Assembly (NCBI GenBank): GCA_028717165.1
Contig: JAQUOK010000006.1
Coordinates: 1 to 24,541 of the forward strand
DNA from: Victivallaceae bacterium
Lineage (GTDB): Bacteria > Verrucomicrobiota > Lentisphaeria > Victivallales > Victivallaceae
DNA: 24,541 nt
Direction of reading: 5' to 3'
Shown: one piece after another, positions 1-9,122 of the stretch
Numbering within the stretch: the first letter of the stretch is position 1
Layout: each line of letters begins with the position of its first letter
The notes under the pieces: model-generated
The model's input: the letters and a program-made list of their open reading frames with translations, nothing else
Database searches by the model: none
Told to the model about the DNA's origin: nothing
Translations under genes and position numbers: made by a program

Positions 1-2297
1 ATATTTTTGACTTCGTCATCAAGTTTATCAACTGTGGAATCGATCTCTCCCTGAAGCGCGGCGACGTCTTCTTTATGTTTGGCTTCCAGGGCGGAAACCC
101 GTTCCTTGACGGAAGCGATCTGCGCATTTATGGCCGCGCATTCGTCTTTATATTTCGTGTCAAGATTGGAAATTTCCTTTTCAATGGCTTCAGTGTCTTT
201 TTCATGCGTAACTTTCAGGATTTCCATCCGGGCGTAGTAATCCGCCTGTTTTTCCCGAAGGTCGGAAATCTTCTCGTATAGATCACGATCCGTTTCTGAA
301 AGTTTATAAATCTCGTTTTCAAGTTTGCTGTTGACCCTGGACAGCCGGGTTTTCAGATCGGCAGTCGCGTCTTTATATTTATTGTCAAGGGCCAGCATAT
401 CCTGGCGAATATCGGCAACTTCCAAGTTGATTTTTTCATCCAAAGCCGCCTGTACCGTGGCCAGCTCCTTTTGGAGCGTCGCCACATCTTTCGTGTGGGT
501 TTCCTTGAGATTATCCAGCTTATTCTGCTGCGTCAGTTGCTGGAGCCGGAGCGCGTCGATCTGCTCTTTCAGATCCTTGTCGCCGTCACTGTAATCTCGC
601 GCCAGCTGCACCAGATCGGAACTGATCGAATCAAGTTCATTGTTGATTTGCGAAACTTTATCCGCATAGGTCGAGTTCAGATTGTTTATCTGTAAAGTCA
701 ATGCGCTTACATCCGAATCATGTTTAGTTTGAAGCTGTTCATATTTCGCTGTGGCTTCGGACCGGAGCGCCGCCACATCCTTATTGTGTTCGGATTCCAG
801 AAGCGCCAGGGCATTTTTCTGTGCCGTCTGCTGCTGGATAAGCAAATCAATTTTATCCTGAAGCGCGCTGTCCGCGTCATTGGAATCCCGGACGGCCTGA
901 GCAAGCTGTGTATTGGTCTGATTCAATGATAAAGTCAGTAAATCCACGGATGCCTGATAGCGGGAATCCAGATCGGAAATACTCTGTTCGAGCAGTTTTA
1001 CGTCCGCATTATGTTGGGCCAGAAGCTGGTCGTCCGCCGTTTCGATTTTAGTTTTGAGTTCCGCAATATCCCGGCTGTGGCTGGTAGTCAGCGCGGCAAG
1101 TTCGCTTTGAAGCGAAGTCTGGCCGCTAGTCAGCTTGTCAACTTTAGACTGTAAAACACTGTCGGCGGACGTATAGTCACTGATTGCCGAAGCCAGTGCG
1201 TTATTGGTCTTGATTAATTCCGTATTAAGTCTGGCGGCCTCGGTTTCATATTTCGTATCAACATTGTCAATCGAATCTTCAAGCCGTTTCACGTCCGCCG
1301 TGTGTTCCATGCGAATCAGTTCGGTTTTGGCGTCAATCTGGTTTTGGAGCGCGGCAAGTTCGCTTTTATGTTCCTGTTCGGCAAGGTTCAACTGGTTCTG
1401 CAAATCAGTCTGCTGGTTTTCCAGAGAACTAATCAATGTTTTCAGTTCCTGATCGGCGGCAAGGAACTTGGCGTCCATTTCCTCTAGACTGCTGGTAATT
1501 GCCGCTACATCGTCTTTGATGTTCGCCACTTCCGTCGCGTATTTGGAATCGAGATTGTTGATCTTGAGATTCAGCATTTCAACATCTTTCTCATAGGCGA
1601 TCCTGAGTACCTCAAGCTGGGCAAGATATTCCGCCTGCTGCCGCTCCAATCGGGCTAAATTTAACTGCAGTTCCGAAACCAGAAAATTTATTTCGCTTTT
1701 GAAATCCTGAATCTGCTTGAGCAGCGCCGCCTGATCGGTATCGTGTTTTGTAATCACGTCGTTGAGCTGCGTCTGGAGCGCATTGATCTGATCTTGAAGT
1801 GCGGCCGTTTGGGTATTCAATTCTCCATTCAGCTCGTTCCGTAAATCATCTAAATTTGTGTTCAACTGATTTTGCAGTACGACGAGGTCGTCTCCGGCGG
1901 CATCCCAGATTACGCACAGGAAACTTAAAATCCTTTTCTGGTCATAGGTGTTTTCCAGGCGTAAGTTATATGTTCCCGCTTTTGAAAGCGTTCCCGTATA
2001 TAAAAGAGGGAACATATCCGCAGCGGAACTGTCGCCTGCCGTCACATAGTGGGAAGTCGAATTCATTAAGGCGGTTCCGTCAGGATTGTACAAGGTCATG
2101 GAAAACCCCATATTTGATCCTCCCTGGAAACCGTAGCCGGTGGCGATAAAGCTTGCCGTCATGTCAACATATTCATCCGGAATGGAAATATCGGCCGAAG
2201 TGGAAGAGGGGTTGCCGTAAATGATTTTTGCCGCAAAAGAGTTTATCCCGGCTGTCATTAAAAAAAGTGTTATAAAAATAAATAATTTCCTTAGCAT
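1..2297 (-). CDS. secreted repetitive coiled-coil protein (partial, C-terminus beyond window)
   Basis: The frame is open from the ATG at 2297 to the left edge, giving at least 765 residues without a stop. The N-terminus (MLRKLFIFITLFLMTAGINSF) is a clear signal peptide with likely cleavage near residue 22, so the protein is exported. Residues about 23-135 form a compact beta-type domain rich in Gly, Ser, Thr and Tyr. From about 137 onward the protein is one long heptad-rich coiled coil, mostly five tandem 97-residue repeats (residues 234-718). It starts 21 bases after the VirB4-like stop on the same strand, so it is the fourth gene seen in the transfer operon. An AAAGGA site lies about 11 bases upstream of the ATG. 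I do not recognise a named family. A surface or periplasmic fibre, a mating-contact protein or a length-setting scaffold are possible; all are inference. The frame, signal peptide and coiled coil are read directly. Confidence 0.85.
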   Translation of the reverse strand, partial: MLRKLFIFITLFLMTAGINSFAAKIIYGNPSSTSADISIPDEYVDMTASFIATGYGFQGGSNMGFSMTLYNPDGTALMNSTSHYVTAGDSSAADMFPLLYTGTLSKAGTYNLRLENTYDQKRILSFLCVIWDAAGDDLVVLQNQLNTNLDDLRNELNGELNTQTAALQDQINALQTQLNDVITKHDTDQAALLKQIQDFKSEINFLVSELQLNLARLERQQAEYLAQLEVLRIAYEKDVEMLNLKINNLDSKYATEVANIKDDVAAITSSLEEMDAKFLAADQELKTLISSLENQQTDLQNQLNLAEQEHKSELAALQNQIDAKTELIRMEHTADVKRLEDSIDNVDTKYETEAARLNTELIKTNNALASAISDYTSADSVLQSKVDKLTSGQTSLQSELAALTTSHSRDIAELKTKIETADDQLLAQHNADVKLLEQSISDLDSRYQASVDLLTLSLNQTNTQLAQAVRDSNDADSALQDKIDLLIQQQTAQKNALALLESEHNKDVAALRSEATAKYEQLQTKHDSDVSALTLQINNLNSTYADKVSQINNELDSISSDLVQLARDYSDGDKDLKEQIDALRLQQLTQQNKLDNLKETHTKDVATLQKELATVQAALDEKINLEVADIRQDMLALDNKYKDATADLKTRLSRVNSKLENEIYKLSETDRDLYEKISDLREKQADYYARMEILKVTHEKDTEAIEKEISNLDTKYKDECAAINAQIASVKERVSALEAKHKEDVAALQGEIDSTVDKLDDEVKN
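144..1598 (-). repeat. five tandem 97-codon (291-bp) repeats inside the coiled-coil gene
   Basis: Five consecutive units of exactly 97 codons begin at 1598, 1307, 1016, 725 and 434 (minus strand). Units 2-4 open with a motif of the form (E/Q/K)H-x-x-DV-x-x-L; unit 1 opens AYEKDV and unit 5 is the most diverged. In all units a (L/V)(D/N)-x-(K/R/T)Y motif ends near unit residue 20. A second H-x-(K/R/S)(D/E)-(V/I/L/T)A-type motif falls near unit residue 77. DNA identity between units is modest, so these are old duplications kept for structure. A sixth, shortened unit appears to follow towards the left edge. Confidence 0.85.
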
Positions 2298-2318
2298 ATC
2301 TTTAAGTATCCTTTAATT

Positions 2319-5171
2319 TTATTGTTGTTTGAAAAGTTCGTGAAACGCGATTTTAGCTTCAACGATCAATGGCGACGCCCGTTCACCCGCCATCCGTTCG
2401 ATCCGTTCCAGCAGACGGAAGAGTTTGTTATCCTCGTTCAAAAGTTCGGTTGCCTGTAAAAGCTTTTCGGCAAAACTTTTTTCCGGATATTTCGTGGAGA
2501 TTTCCTTAAGAAGCCGCGCCAGGCGGCTGTGCAAATCGCCGCTGGTGGCCGCCGCCGCAAGAATCGCCGGACTCGCGTAATTCCGCCCGACTCCGACAAT
2601 CGGCCAGGCCGCACGTTGGGCGTAAAGCAGGAAACTTGAATACTTTTTCCCGGGCGGCAGATGTTCCGGCGCCGGAAAGTCCATGATATTTTGTTTCGCC
2701 TCATCCGAAAGCGAAATGTAGTTGCCGATCAGGTTTAATTCGGTAGCGTCCGTGTTTTTGAGAAACAGAAACATCTTGCTTTGCGTCATGATGATCTGGC
2801 CGACGCCCGACTGTGCCATCTGGGCGATAGACTGTGTAATAGTCACCGCGCAGCAGGAGAATTTCCTAAACTGGGCGTAACTCTGCTTCATGATCTCAGC
2901 CGCCCCCGGGATCATCAGAAAGCGGGAAGCTTCCTCAAAAAGGTAAAGCTTTTTCGCCGAGCGCGGCATATTCACAATCTGATTTTTAACCAGATTATTG
3001 ATCGCGATGCCGACCAGATTTTTCAAGGCGTTTCCGGATTGGGCCATTTTGCCGAGTTCAACGTGAATCCACCGCTTCGTCAGGTCAATGGTCGTTTCGC
3101 CGTCAAAAAGACATCCCTTGCCGCTTTCAATCGAATACACCGCCAGCCGGGCCGCGATCCGGTTGGTTTCCGATTTTTCCAAGTTGGCAAGTTGAGTCTC
3201 GCGAATCGCTTCGACGATCTGGCTGTGGTACGGCATATCGCTTTTGTTCATGAAGGCATAAGCGATATTGCGCAGAATTTCCGGGTCGTCAATAATGCAG
3301 TCATTGATTTCCTGAACCGTCCATGAATGGTAGCGCTCCATAACTTCACGTTCAAAACCTTCAAGTTCATCATCATTTTTTCCAAGAATATCCCGAAGCT
3401 CGAAATAGGCGTCCTGCGCGGTATTCTGATCCAGCGGCATCCGGGGAATTATCGCGTCGATGGTCAGGCTCATCCGGGCGGCAAACTCCAGTTTTTCCCT
3501 GTGTTTGTTCCGCCATTCGTTGTAGGCGTCGGTATAGACCGCCGCGACATACGGGGTGATGATGGCCGCCCGGTCCTGGATTTTTTCGAGATCGGAACTT
3601 TCCCCGCACATCGCCACCAGAAAGGTGGTGGCGAACTCAATCTGCGCCGGCGTGAGCGGCAGTCCGCCCGTGTCGAAATAGTTGAGCGTAAGGTTGGCGC
3701 CGGGATCGATTACGATATACTGCGCCTCATCTCCGTAAACTCGCGTCAGGTTAAAATAACTTCCGCCTTCCTCGATAATCACCACCTTGGCGAATTCATA
3801 GAAACTTTGCGACAGAATCGAAACGAAGTTCACCGACTTACCGGAACCGGTTTGGCCGAGGCACAGCGTATGCTGCGGCGTCGAACCGTCGAAAAAAGAA
3901 AACGTCATCAGGTTGCCGTGATCGCCTTCAAAGAGGATGTTGCCGTCTCTGCCTTTCCCGACAAACGAACTTGAAAAAGGCAAAATTGCCGCCAGCGGCC
4001 GGTGCATGCAGTCCAGCACGGCGTCGCGCCGGGGATAAAAAAGATAACCCGGCAAAGTTTTCATGAAATTATGCAGGCTCTGCAAACCGAGATCATATGA
4101 ATCGAGACTGGTAAACATGGAGGTCGCCGCCTGCTTCAGTATCGTCGAATCGCTCTGGAGTTCCGCCAAGTCGCGGTTCCAGGTATGAATAACGTATTCA
4201 ATCTTAAGCGGAAAATCCTCGCCTTTGCCGAGACGATAGATATGCTCGGTCAGTTCGTCCAGTCCGGCGCTTGCCGCAACTTCGCTTTCCTCTTCCAGTA
4301 AATCCGCGCGAACCCGCTTCCAGTGCTTCTGTTTTTCCTCGATAGTTTTTTCGACATCCTGAGCCTCAATATTGACCACGATCGTCAGGTTACGGATATT
4401 GTTGTCGAGGAGCTTGGAGCCGTAAAAGGGAAAGATATCGGTTTTCGGAAAATCGTGCAGCGTGAAGATATTGTGATAGTAGCCATCTGACTTGAAACTG
4501 GCGTGGCCGGGTTCTTCAGAAGTGATCCCGGAATATTCGCAAGCATATATATCCGCAAGGCGGCATTCATACATCGCTTCATAGTCGACGTCGAGGTCAA
4601 GCGCCGACTTGTTGACGGCCCGGTAAAATTCGCGGAAAAGCGTGATGTTCTCCAAGGGCTTGACCGGCAATGCCAGAAAAGCTCCCAAGTCGGACATATC
4701 ATTGGCGAATGCCGCGGAGATTTCCCTTTCAAACGCGGCGCGTTCCCCGGACGATTCAGGAATGGAGCCATTCTTGAGGAAAGAACCTAATTTTCTGCAA
4801 AAATATATATCGACATATTCACGCCGTAAAACCCGTCTGGTGATCTTCCGGTTTATTTCCTCGAAAATACCATTCCGGATATGCCTGCTCCAGACATCGG
4901 AAGCCGAATTATCACTATCGCTCCGGTAGGAATTCAAAATATCTCGGTAGTCGGCATCCCGCGTATAACGTATCTGGATGCGCTTATCCAACGTCTGGGA
5001 CGCCAGCCATCCGGCAAGGCGCAGAAAAAGATCGTTTTTGAGTCCGTTTCCGGCATTGCCGAGATTCGGTATTTCAAGCCGGTATCCTTTGGCGGCAAAA
5101 CCTTTGGGAGAAAGTTCGCCATATACGATGAAACCGCTTTCCGCGATATAGCCGTCAGGAAGCTGGCGCAT
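2319..5171 (-). CDS. VirB4/TraC-type conjugation ATPase
   Basis: This is a 950-residue ATPase of the VirB4/TraC family, which sits at the cytoplasmic base of type IV secretion systems and powers pilus assembly and substrate transfer. The P-loop GQTGSGKS is at about residues 438-445. The Walker B region reads LYLFEEASRF near residue 746, and a downstream TITQS motif is typical of TraC-like proteins. The long N-terminal half matches the usual family layout. I chose the ATG at 5171 because GGAGGAAACT lies directly before it and the protein then begins MRQLPDGYIAE. An upstream in-frame ATG at 5306 would add 45 residues that merely read through the VirB3-like gene in another frame. The chosen start overlaps that gene by 17 bases. 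Unusually, Walker B has Glu-Glu where Asp-Glu is usual. Confidence 0.9.
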   Translation of the reverse strand: MRQLPDGYIAESGFIVYGELSPKGFAAKGYRLEIPNLGNAGNGLKNDLFLRLAGWLASQTLDKRIQIRYTRDADYRDILNSYRSDSDNSASDVWSRHIRNGIFEEINRKITRRVLRREYVDIYFCRKLGSFLKNGSIPESSGERAAFEREISAAFANDMSDLGAFLALPVKPLENITLFREFYRAVNKSALDLDVDYEAMYECRLADIYACEYSGITSEEPGHASFKSDGYYHNIFTLHDFPKTDIFPFYGSKLLDNNIRNLTIVVNIEAQDVEKTIEEKQKHWKRVRADLLEEESEVAASAGLDELTEHIYRLGKGEDFPLKIEYVIHTWNRDLAELQSDSTILKQAATSMFTSLDSYDLGLQSLHNFMKTLPGYLFYPRRDAVLDCMHRPLAAILPFSSSFVGKGRDGNILFEGDHGNLMTFSFFDGSTPQHTLCLGQTGSGKSVNFVSILSQSFYEFAKVVIIEEGGSYFNLTRVYGDEAQYIVIDPGANLTLNYFDTGGLPLTPAQIEFATTFLVAMCGESSDLEKIQDRAAIITPYVAAVYTDAYNEWRNKHREKLEFAARMSLTIDAIIPRMPLDQNTAQDAYFELRDILGKNDDELEGFEREVMERYHSWTVQEINDCIIDDPEILRNIAYAFMNKSDMPYHSQIVEAIRETQLANLEKSETNRIAARLAVYSIESGKGCLFDGETTIDLTKRWIHVELGKMAQSGNALKNLVGIAINNLVKNQIVNMPRSAKKLYLFEEASRFLMIPGAAEIMKQSYAQFRKFSCCAVTITQSIAQMAQSGVGQIIMTQSKMFLFLKNTDATELNLIGNYISLSDEAKQNIMDFPAPEHLPPGKKYSSFLLYAQRAAWPIVGVGRNYASPAILAAAATSGDLHSRLARLLKEISTKYPEKSFAEKLLQATELLNEDNKLFRLLERIERMAGERASPLIVEAKIAFHELFKQQ

Positions 5172-5499
5172 AGTTTCCTCCCTGCCGTTTCGGCTTGCGC
5201 AGAAAAATCCCCTGAAGCTTTTCATCCAGATAGAACCAGAAGAAGGCGCGCGGCTTGTCCGCGACAAAACGCCGGATGAAAACCACAGAAAGCACCGGAG
5301 GCACAATCATCATAATTCCCGCAAAGAGAATATGAATTGGATATGCCGCAATCGCGCATAGCACCCCGGCTACCAGCCCGGAAAAAAATACATAGACCGT
5401 GTTGCCGCGCACGCGAAAACCGAAAAGTTTTACGACCGACGCTACTGCCTGTGACGGGTTACGGGTAATAGTTATATGAGAAGTATCATTCATATTCAT
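5155..5499 (-). CDS. VirB3-like inner-membrane conjugation protein
   Basis: A 114-residue protein with two closely spaced hydrophobic segments (about residues 35-53 and 56-75), followed by a basic, aromatic C-terminal tail. Size, topology and position between a VirB2-like pilin and a VirB4-like ATPase fit VirB3/TrbD/TraL proteins, small inner-membrane partners of VirB4 in pilus biogenesis. It starts 6 bases after the pilin stop and ends 17 bases inside the VirB4 gene, so the three are probably translationally coupled. The start region has tandem possible ATGs (5499 and 5493) and no strong ribosome site, consistent with coupling. The assignment rests mainly on context and topology; such small proteins have low sequence conservation. 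Confidence 0.72.
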   Translation of the reverse strand: MNMNDTSHITITRNPSQAVASVVKLFGFRVRGNTVYVFFSGLVAGVLCAIAAYPIHILFAGIMMIVPPVLSVVFIRRFVADKPRAFFWFYLDEKLQGIFLRKPKRQGGNYAPAS

Positions 5500-5505
5500 T
5501 CGCCG

Positions 5506-5829
5506 TCAGAGTGAGGACTGAAAATCAATATCGATCTTCAGAACATTCTTGAAAATGTAGTACACCACCGCCAGGAATACAGGGATCAGCACCCCGGCCG
5601 CCACGGTCATCTTGCCTTTGCCCGAATCCTGGCTCATTTGGTAGCCCCCGACACCGATCAGGATCAGCGAAGTCAGCATGATCATTCCGATAATGAAATA
5701 CCCGACATAACCAAGCCCCGCTTCCAACGTCACCTGCTGGACCGCCGCCTGTACTCTGCCGGGTAACCCGAATAGCGCCAGCAGCGCCAGCAGCCATTTG
5801 TTGCGTTTCATAAACTCGCCTGCATTCAT
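5506..5829 (-). CDS. VirB2-like pilin precursor
   Basis: A 107-residue protein with a signal peptide (KRNKWLLALLALFG core, likely cleavage after Val-Gln-Ala at residue 28) and two transmembrane helices (about 42-62 and 74-94) joined by a short Gly/Lys loop. This is the layout of VirB2/TrbC conjugative pilins, which are processed, inserted in the inner membrane and polymerised into the pilus. The ATG at 5829 is chosen because AAGGAG lies 8-9 bases upstream; the ATG at 5811 lacks such a site. It is the first gene of the leftward transfer operon and directly precedes VirB3- and VirB4-like genes, which strongly supports the call. Confidence 0.8.
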   Translation of the reverse strand: MNAGEFMKRNKWLLALLALFGLPGRVQAAVQQVTLEAGLGYVGYFIIGMIMLTSLILIGVGGYQMSQDSGKGKMTVAAGVLIPVFLAVVYYIFKNVLKIDIDFQSSL

Positions 5830-6052
5830 CTTACATTCTCCTTTTTGTTGATTTTTACATTGTATAATATTTATATATTAAAATAAATAAATTGCAATTT
5901 TTATTTACATCTAAGCTTGAATTGCATATATTTATGAATATATTGATTTTTATACAAGGTGTTATAAAGACTATTTTAAATTAAATTAATAATTTTAAAA
6001 AAGCAAATTGTAATTTCAAAAAAAATGAAAATTTCTTAAAAAGGAGCTCAAA
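5830..6052. promoter_or_regulatory. AT-rich divergent intergenic region between the transfer operon and the AAA+ operon
   Basis: This 223-bp stretch has no ORF of note and is strikingly AT-rich compared with the genes on both sides. Both flanking operons start here and run outward, so it must hold two promoters. For the leftward operon, a possible pair is TTGCAA (5892-5897) and TATAAA (5870-5875, minus strand) with a 16-bp spacer, placing the start site about 35 bases before the pilin ATG. On the plus strand TTGATT and TATAAA occur at 5943-5968 but with a short 14-bp spacer. Ribosome sites are clear on both sides. The promoters are candidates only. Confidence 0.45.
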
Positions 6053-7060
6053 ATGGAAGGCGAAAAACAAAAAATACCGGGCGGATTTGCCGCTTCGATC
6101 CAACGCGCCGAGGGGTTAGCGGCACATCTCGCAAAACAAATCATCGGACAGGAGGCTATTCTGCCTTCTTTGACCAATGCGTTAAAATACGGCTGGTGTC
6201 ACTTGAGTACGCCGGGACGTCCGCGCGGGACTTTATTTTTGCTGGGACCGACCGGGGTCGGCAAGACCGAATCCATCCGCGCCGCGGTGGAATACATGTA
6301 CGGCAACGCCGGGCGGAACTTTCTCAGGCTCGATATGTCGGAGTTTTCCCGTCAGGCCGGGGAAGAGGCCCTGACGAACCTGATCGGAACGCCCGGCGGC
6401 AAAAGCATTGGGCGATTGGGAAACTTTCTGGAAAACAATACTGAGGGAATAATCCTTTATGACGAAATTGAAAAATCGCATCCGGCAATCTTCACCATTA
6501 TGCTTCAGCAGCTCGACGCAGCCAGGATCACACTCAGCAACAACCGAACCTATGATTTGAGCAATTTTTTCCTTGTGGCGACCTCGAATATCGGAGCGCA
6601 GGTATTCCAGAACATCAAACATCTGTCGGAACGGCGGCTCCGGCAAACCCTTGAAATGCAGCTAAAGGAACGCTTCAGCCCGGAATTCGTCGCCCGTTTC
6701 GGGAAATTCGGGCATGAAATCCTGATTTTTCGCCCGTTGAAGCCGGAACATTTGAGGCAAATCGCCCGGAAATTCTATTCTCAACTTCTGCCGCAATATA
6801 AAAAATCCCACGGAATTGATATTTTCGCTTTCACTACGGAAGTCGTCGAGGAAACGCTTCGCTCCATCGACAATACCCGCAACGGCGCCCGGGAACTGCG
6901 CAGCAATATTGAACGCAAAATCCGGGAAGTCATTTACAGTATTCTGAAAGAATTTTCTGCCCCGGTACGTGGATGGCTCGACGTCAACTCCCAAAATCCG
7001 AGTCAACTGCAAATTAAAACCAGTCTGGCTGGAAAGGAGCTTATTTTATGTCAATCCTGA
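6053..7060 (+). CDS. single-domain ClpB/ClpA-like AAA+ ATPase
   Basis: A 335-residue AAA+ ATPase resembling the second ATPase domain of Clp unfoldases. It has Walker A GPTGVGKT (residues 65-72), Walker B ILYDEIEK (134-141), sensor 1 ATSNIGA (176-182), an arginine-finger region KERFSPEFVARF (205-216) and a sensor 2 segment NGARELR (277-283). Family knowledge suggests ATP-driven remodelling or unfolding of a protein partner. There is no Clp N-domain, no first AAA domain and no ClpP-binding loop that I can see, so it is not a housekeeping ClpA/B/C. AAGGAG lies 6-7 bases before the ATG. It heads a rightward operon and overlaps the next gene by 13 bases, so its partner may be one of the unknown neighbours. 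Its position opposite the transfer operon suggests a role in conjugation or element maintenance. Confidence 0.85.
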   Translation: MEGEKQKIPGGFAASIQRAEGLAAHLAKQIIGQEAILPSLTNALKYGWCHLSTPGRPRGTLFLLGPTGVGKTESIRAAVEYMYGNAGRNFLRLDMSEFSRQAGEEALTNLIGTPGGKSIGRLGNFLENNTEGIILYDEIEKSHPAIFTIMLQQLDAARITLSNNRTYDLSNFFLVATSNIGAQVFQNIKHLSERRLRQTLEMQLKERFSPEFVARFGKFGHEILIFRPLKPEHLRQIARKFYSQLLPQYKKSHGIDIFAFTTEVVEETLRSIDNTRNGARELRSNIERKIREVIYSILKEFSAPVRGWLDVNSQNPSQLQIKTSLAGKELILCQS

Positions 7061-8052
7061 ACGAAATTATGAACCGTTACGCCATGCCGGATAAAATTAG
7101 AAACTTTCTTGATTCCATAGAGGAAAAAATCGCTCGGAAACAAACGGAACCGCAAGGCTGTCATTCGCTGAAGTTGGATGAACTTTATGGAATTTTACCT
7201 GAAACCCGTGCAATTAGGCATACTCGGGAAACCCCGGATGAAAATTTGCGCGCCGTCATAAGTCAATGGAACTTGAGTGAAATCCTGATCCTGCAAAATC
7301 CCTGGGACGATCTGAACGTCACATTGTGGAAACAGGACGGGCGCTATTATTGTATGAAATTAAAACTTTTTGAGAAGGAGTGGAATGTTTCGGTAGAACC
7401 GGCCGTCAACCATCAGGAAGCGGAAGAAGTTTTCCCCATTGTTTCCCGGCGCTTAAGTCTACTGGCGTCCGCTTTCGGCAACACTCCTCTGCGGCAGCTT
7501 GGCATCCGTCAATATATCCATGAAGTCATAAAATGTGTCGGAAACGAATCGAAACGGAATTTCTACCTCGAATTTTTCCTGACTCTCTTTCACCTGGAAT
7601 TGACGGCGGAGGAACTTGCTAATCAGGATATTTTTCTGAAACGGGCGATACTGCACTGCAAAAGTATTATCGCCATGCGCAGCCGCTGCGGCGTGAAAAC
7701 GGAAGCGGCGAAGATGGCAGGCATGGCGGCAGCGCGCGGAATCGAAGCACTTCTTGACGAACTTTTCATCCCGATAAACATGATATGGGGCTTTTTAGCC
7801 AACCGCAAGGCCCTGGAAAATCTTTCCATTCCGGCTAGTGGCAGATTTTGCTTCCGTGAATATTACGATACAAAGGGAAATATCGAACTTGGCGAAATCT
7901 TTTCGGTTTCCGAGCGGGAGAAATCCGTTTTTAAAATACAGCATAACCGGGATTGCTATACCCAGGTCTTCCTGGATTATCAAACGGCGCTAACGTTTCG
8001 CAATATCGCGCTTAAGCTGCTTCAATCTTCAAACATCAGGAGGAAATTATGA
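7048..8052 (+). CDS. conserved-looking hypothetical protein of the AAA+ operon
   Basis: A 334-residue soluble protein I do not recognise. It begins inside the end of the AAA+ gene with its own AAAGGAG site, and its stop overlaps the next start (ATGA), so translation is tightly coupled. The sequence is a mixed alpha/beta type with a central helical stretch (about residues 150-260) and several Cys residues (38, 101, 163, 207, 219) that are not arranged as an obvious metal site. There is no signal peptide or membrane segment. Coupling to the ATPase suggests a partner or substrate adaptor; this is inference from position only. Confidence 0.8.
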   Translation: MSILNEIMNRYAMPDKIRNFLDSIEEKIARKQTEPQGCHSLKLDELYGILPETRAIRHTRETPDENLRAVISQWNLSEILILQNPWDDLNVTLWKQDGRYYCMKLKLFEKEWNVSVEPAVNHQEAEEVFPIVSRRLSLLASAFGNTPLRQLGIRQYIHEVIKCVGNESKRNFYLEFFLTLFHLELTAEELANQDIFLKRAILHCKSIIAMRSRCGVKTEAAKMAGMAAARGIEALLDELFIPINMIWGFLANRKALENLSIPASGRFCFREYYDTKGNIELGEIFSVSEREKSVFKIQHNRDCYTQVFLDYQTALTFRNIALKLLQSSNIRRKL

Positions 8053-9020
8053 GTCGTCTTAAAAATTTATTCAAGCAACTCGAACACCAAAGCGCCTTTC
8101 AAACCGGACATGACGGCTTCCCGTCAGGAGAACTCAGACGGGCGCTTCTGGAAAAGCTCAAACAAGTAAAACTAAACTCACATCCGCTTGGGAATTACTG
8201 GAATACCCGGTATAGCGATGAAGGAAAGCTCAAGATCGAATACCTGACGGAAGCCGGAAATACCGGGGCTATCCAGGCAAAAAAATATATCGCTGATAAA
8301 ATCCTGCTGCCGCCGGGGCATTTTCTCCATTCAATCATTGATGCCGGAACCGAAAGCCTCGGACGTGAGATCGCTCACAATTACGCTTCGAAAATCTACC
8401 CTGAACTCAGGCGGATGCGCCTAACGGGAGATGCCGATATTGACTTCCCGATGCCGGAACAGGATAAAGAACTATCCTATAGCTTTAGCGTTGAAACCGA
8501 CCGGGATATTTTTGACCTGAGCCAAATAGAAACATCTTCATCCACGCCGGGAAGCGACATTTATTACGATGATATCGGCGAACGCCATATCGAAACATTT
8601 GCTTTTTCTTCCATTGAAGCTGCTGACGCTGCGCACTGGGACTGGCAGAGATTTATTGAAAAACAAACAACCCATCCACCGGTAAAATACGCGCTGCGGA
8701 TCGAAACCGATCCCCTGGAACAAGTTAAAATCGGTTCCGTCATCCACGCCGATATATTTGAAAAGACTCGTTCTGAAATTACCGGGGATGGTTCTGTTGT
8801 TGAGTGGAATATATGCGCTTCCCTTGCCGAAGCGGAAACGCTGATACGGAAAAAGCTCGATGAAATCCGGGGAAAAACACCCGATGCGGCTCCTGGCTTT
8901 GAATTGCCGGCAACTGAACATGAAATCGCTCAAAAGGTAGAAATTCCGCGCCCGCACCGGGAAATTTCCGCCGTCGCCCGAAAACAAGTTCGCAATAAAA
9001 AATTTTCCATTGAAAAGTAA
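8049..9020 (+). CDS. hypothetical protein, acidic middle and basic tail
   Basis: A 323-residue soluble protein of unknown family. AGGAGG lies just upstream of the ATG, which overlaps the previous stop. The first about 125 residues are mixed and fairly basic. Residues about 125-200 are acidic and rich in Ser, Thr and Asp, suggesting a flexible linker. The last 60 residues are predicted helical and basic, ending RNKKFSIEK. No catalytic motif, signal peptide or membrane helix is visible. It is the third gene of the AAA+ operon, followed by a 102-bp gap before the next gene. Confidence 0.78.
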   Translation: MSRLKNLFKQLEHQSAFQTGHDGFPSGELRRALLEKLKQVKLNSHPLGNYWNTRYSDEGKLKIEYLTEAGNTGAIQAKKYIADKILLPPGHFLHSIIDAGTESLGREIAHNYASKIYPELRRMRLTGDADIDFPMPEQDKELSYSFSVETDRDIFDLSQIETSSSTPGSDIYYDDIGERHIETFAFSSIEAADAAHWDWQRFIEKQTTHPPVKYALRIETDPLEQVKIGSVIHADIFEKTRSEITGDGSVVEWNICASLAEAETLIRKKLDEIRGKTPDAAPGFELPATEHEIAQKVEIPRPHREISAVARKQVRNKKFSIEK

Positions 9021-9122
9021 AGCGGTCAAGCTTGTTTTAATGTGGCGTTATTCGCTTCGATTTAAGTTTAAATTAACAATTTTATGTAATAGATATTTTA
9101 ACGTTTTAATTTGGAGAATACT

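Noticed and set aside
144..1598. CRISPR array or noncoding tandem repeat
   Set aside because: Units are 291 bp, diverged at DNA level and in one open frame, so they are protein repeats.
1799..2149. Plus-strand frame of 116 codons
   Set aside because: It is the complement of the N-terminal domain of the secreted coiled-coil gene, without a ribosome site.
2781..3974. Two adjacent plus-strand frames of about 180 and 215 codons
   Set aside because: Both are antisense to the VirB4-like gene and arise from its codon bias; the VirB4 frame carries the motifs.
5830..6052. Origin of transfer (oriT) in the AT-rich divergent region
   Set aside because: No clear inverted repeat with a nick-like motif and no relaxase gene nearby in the window; promoter function explains it.
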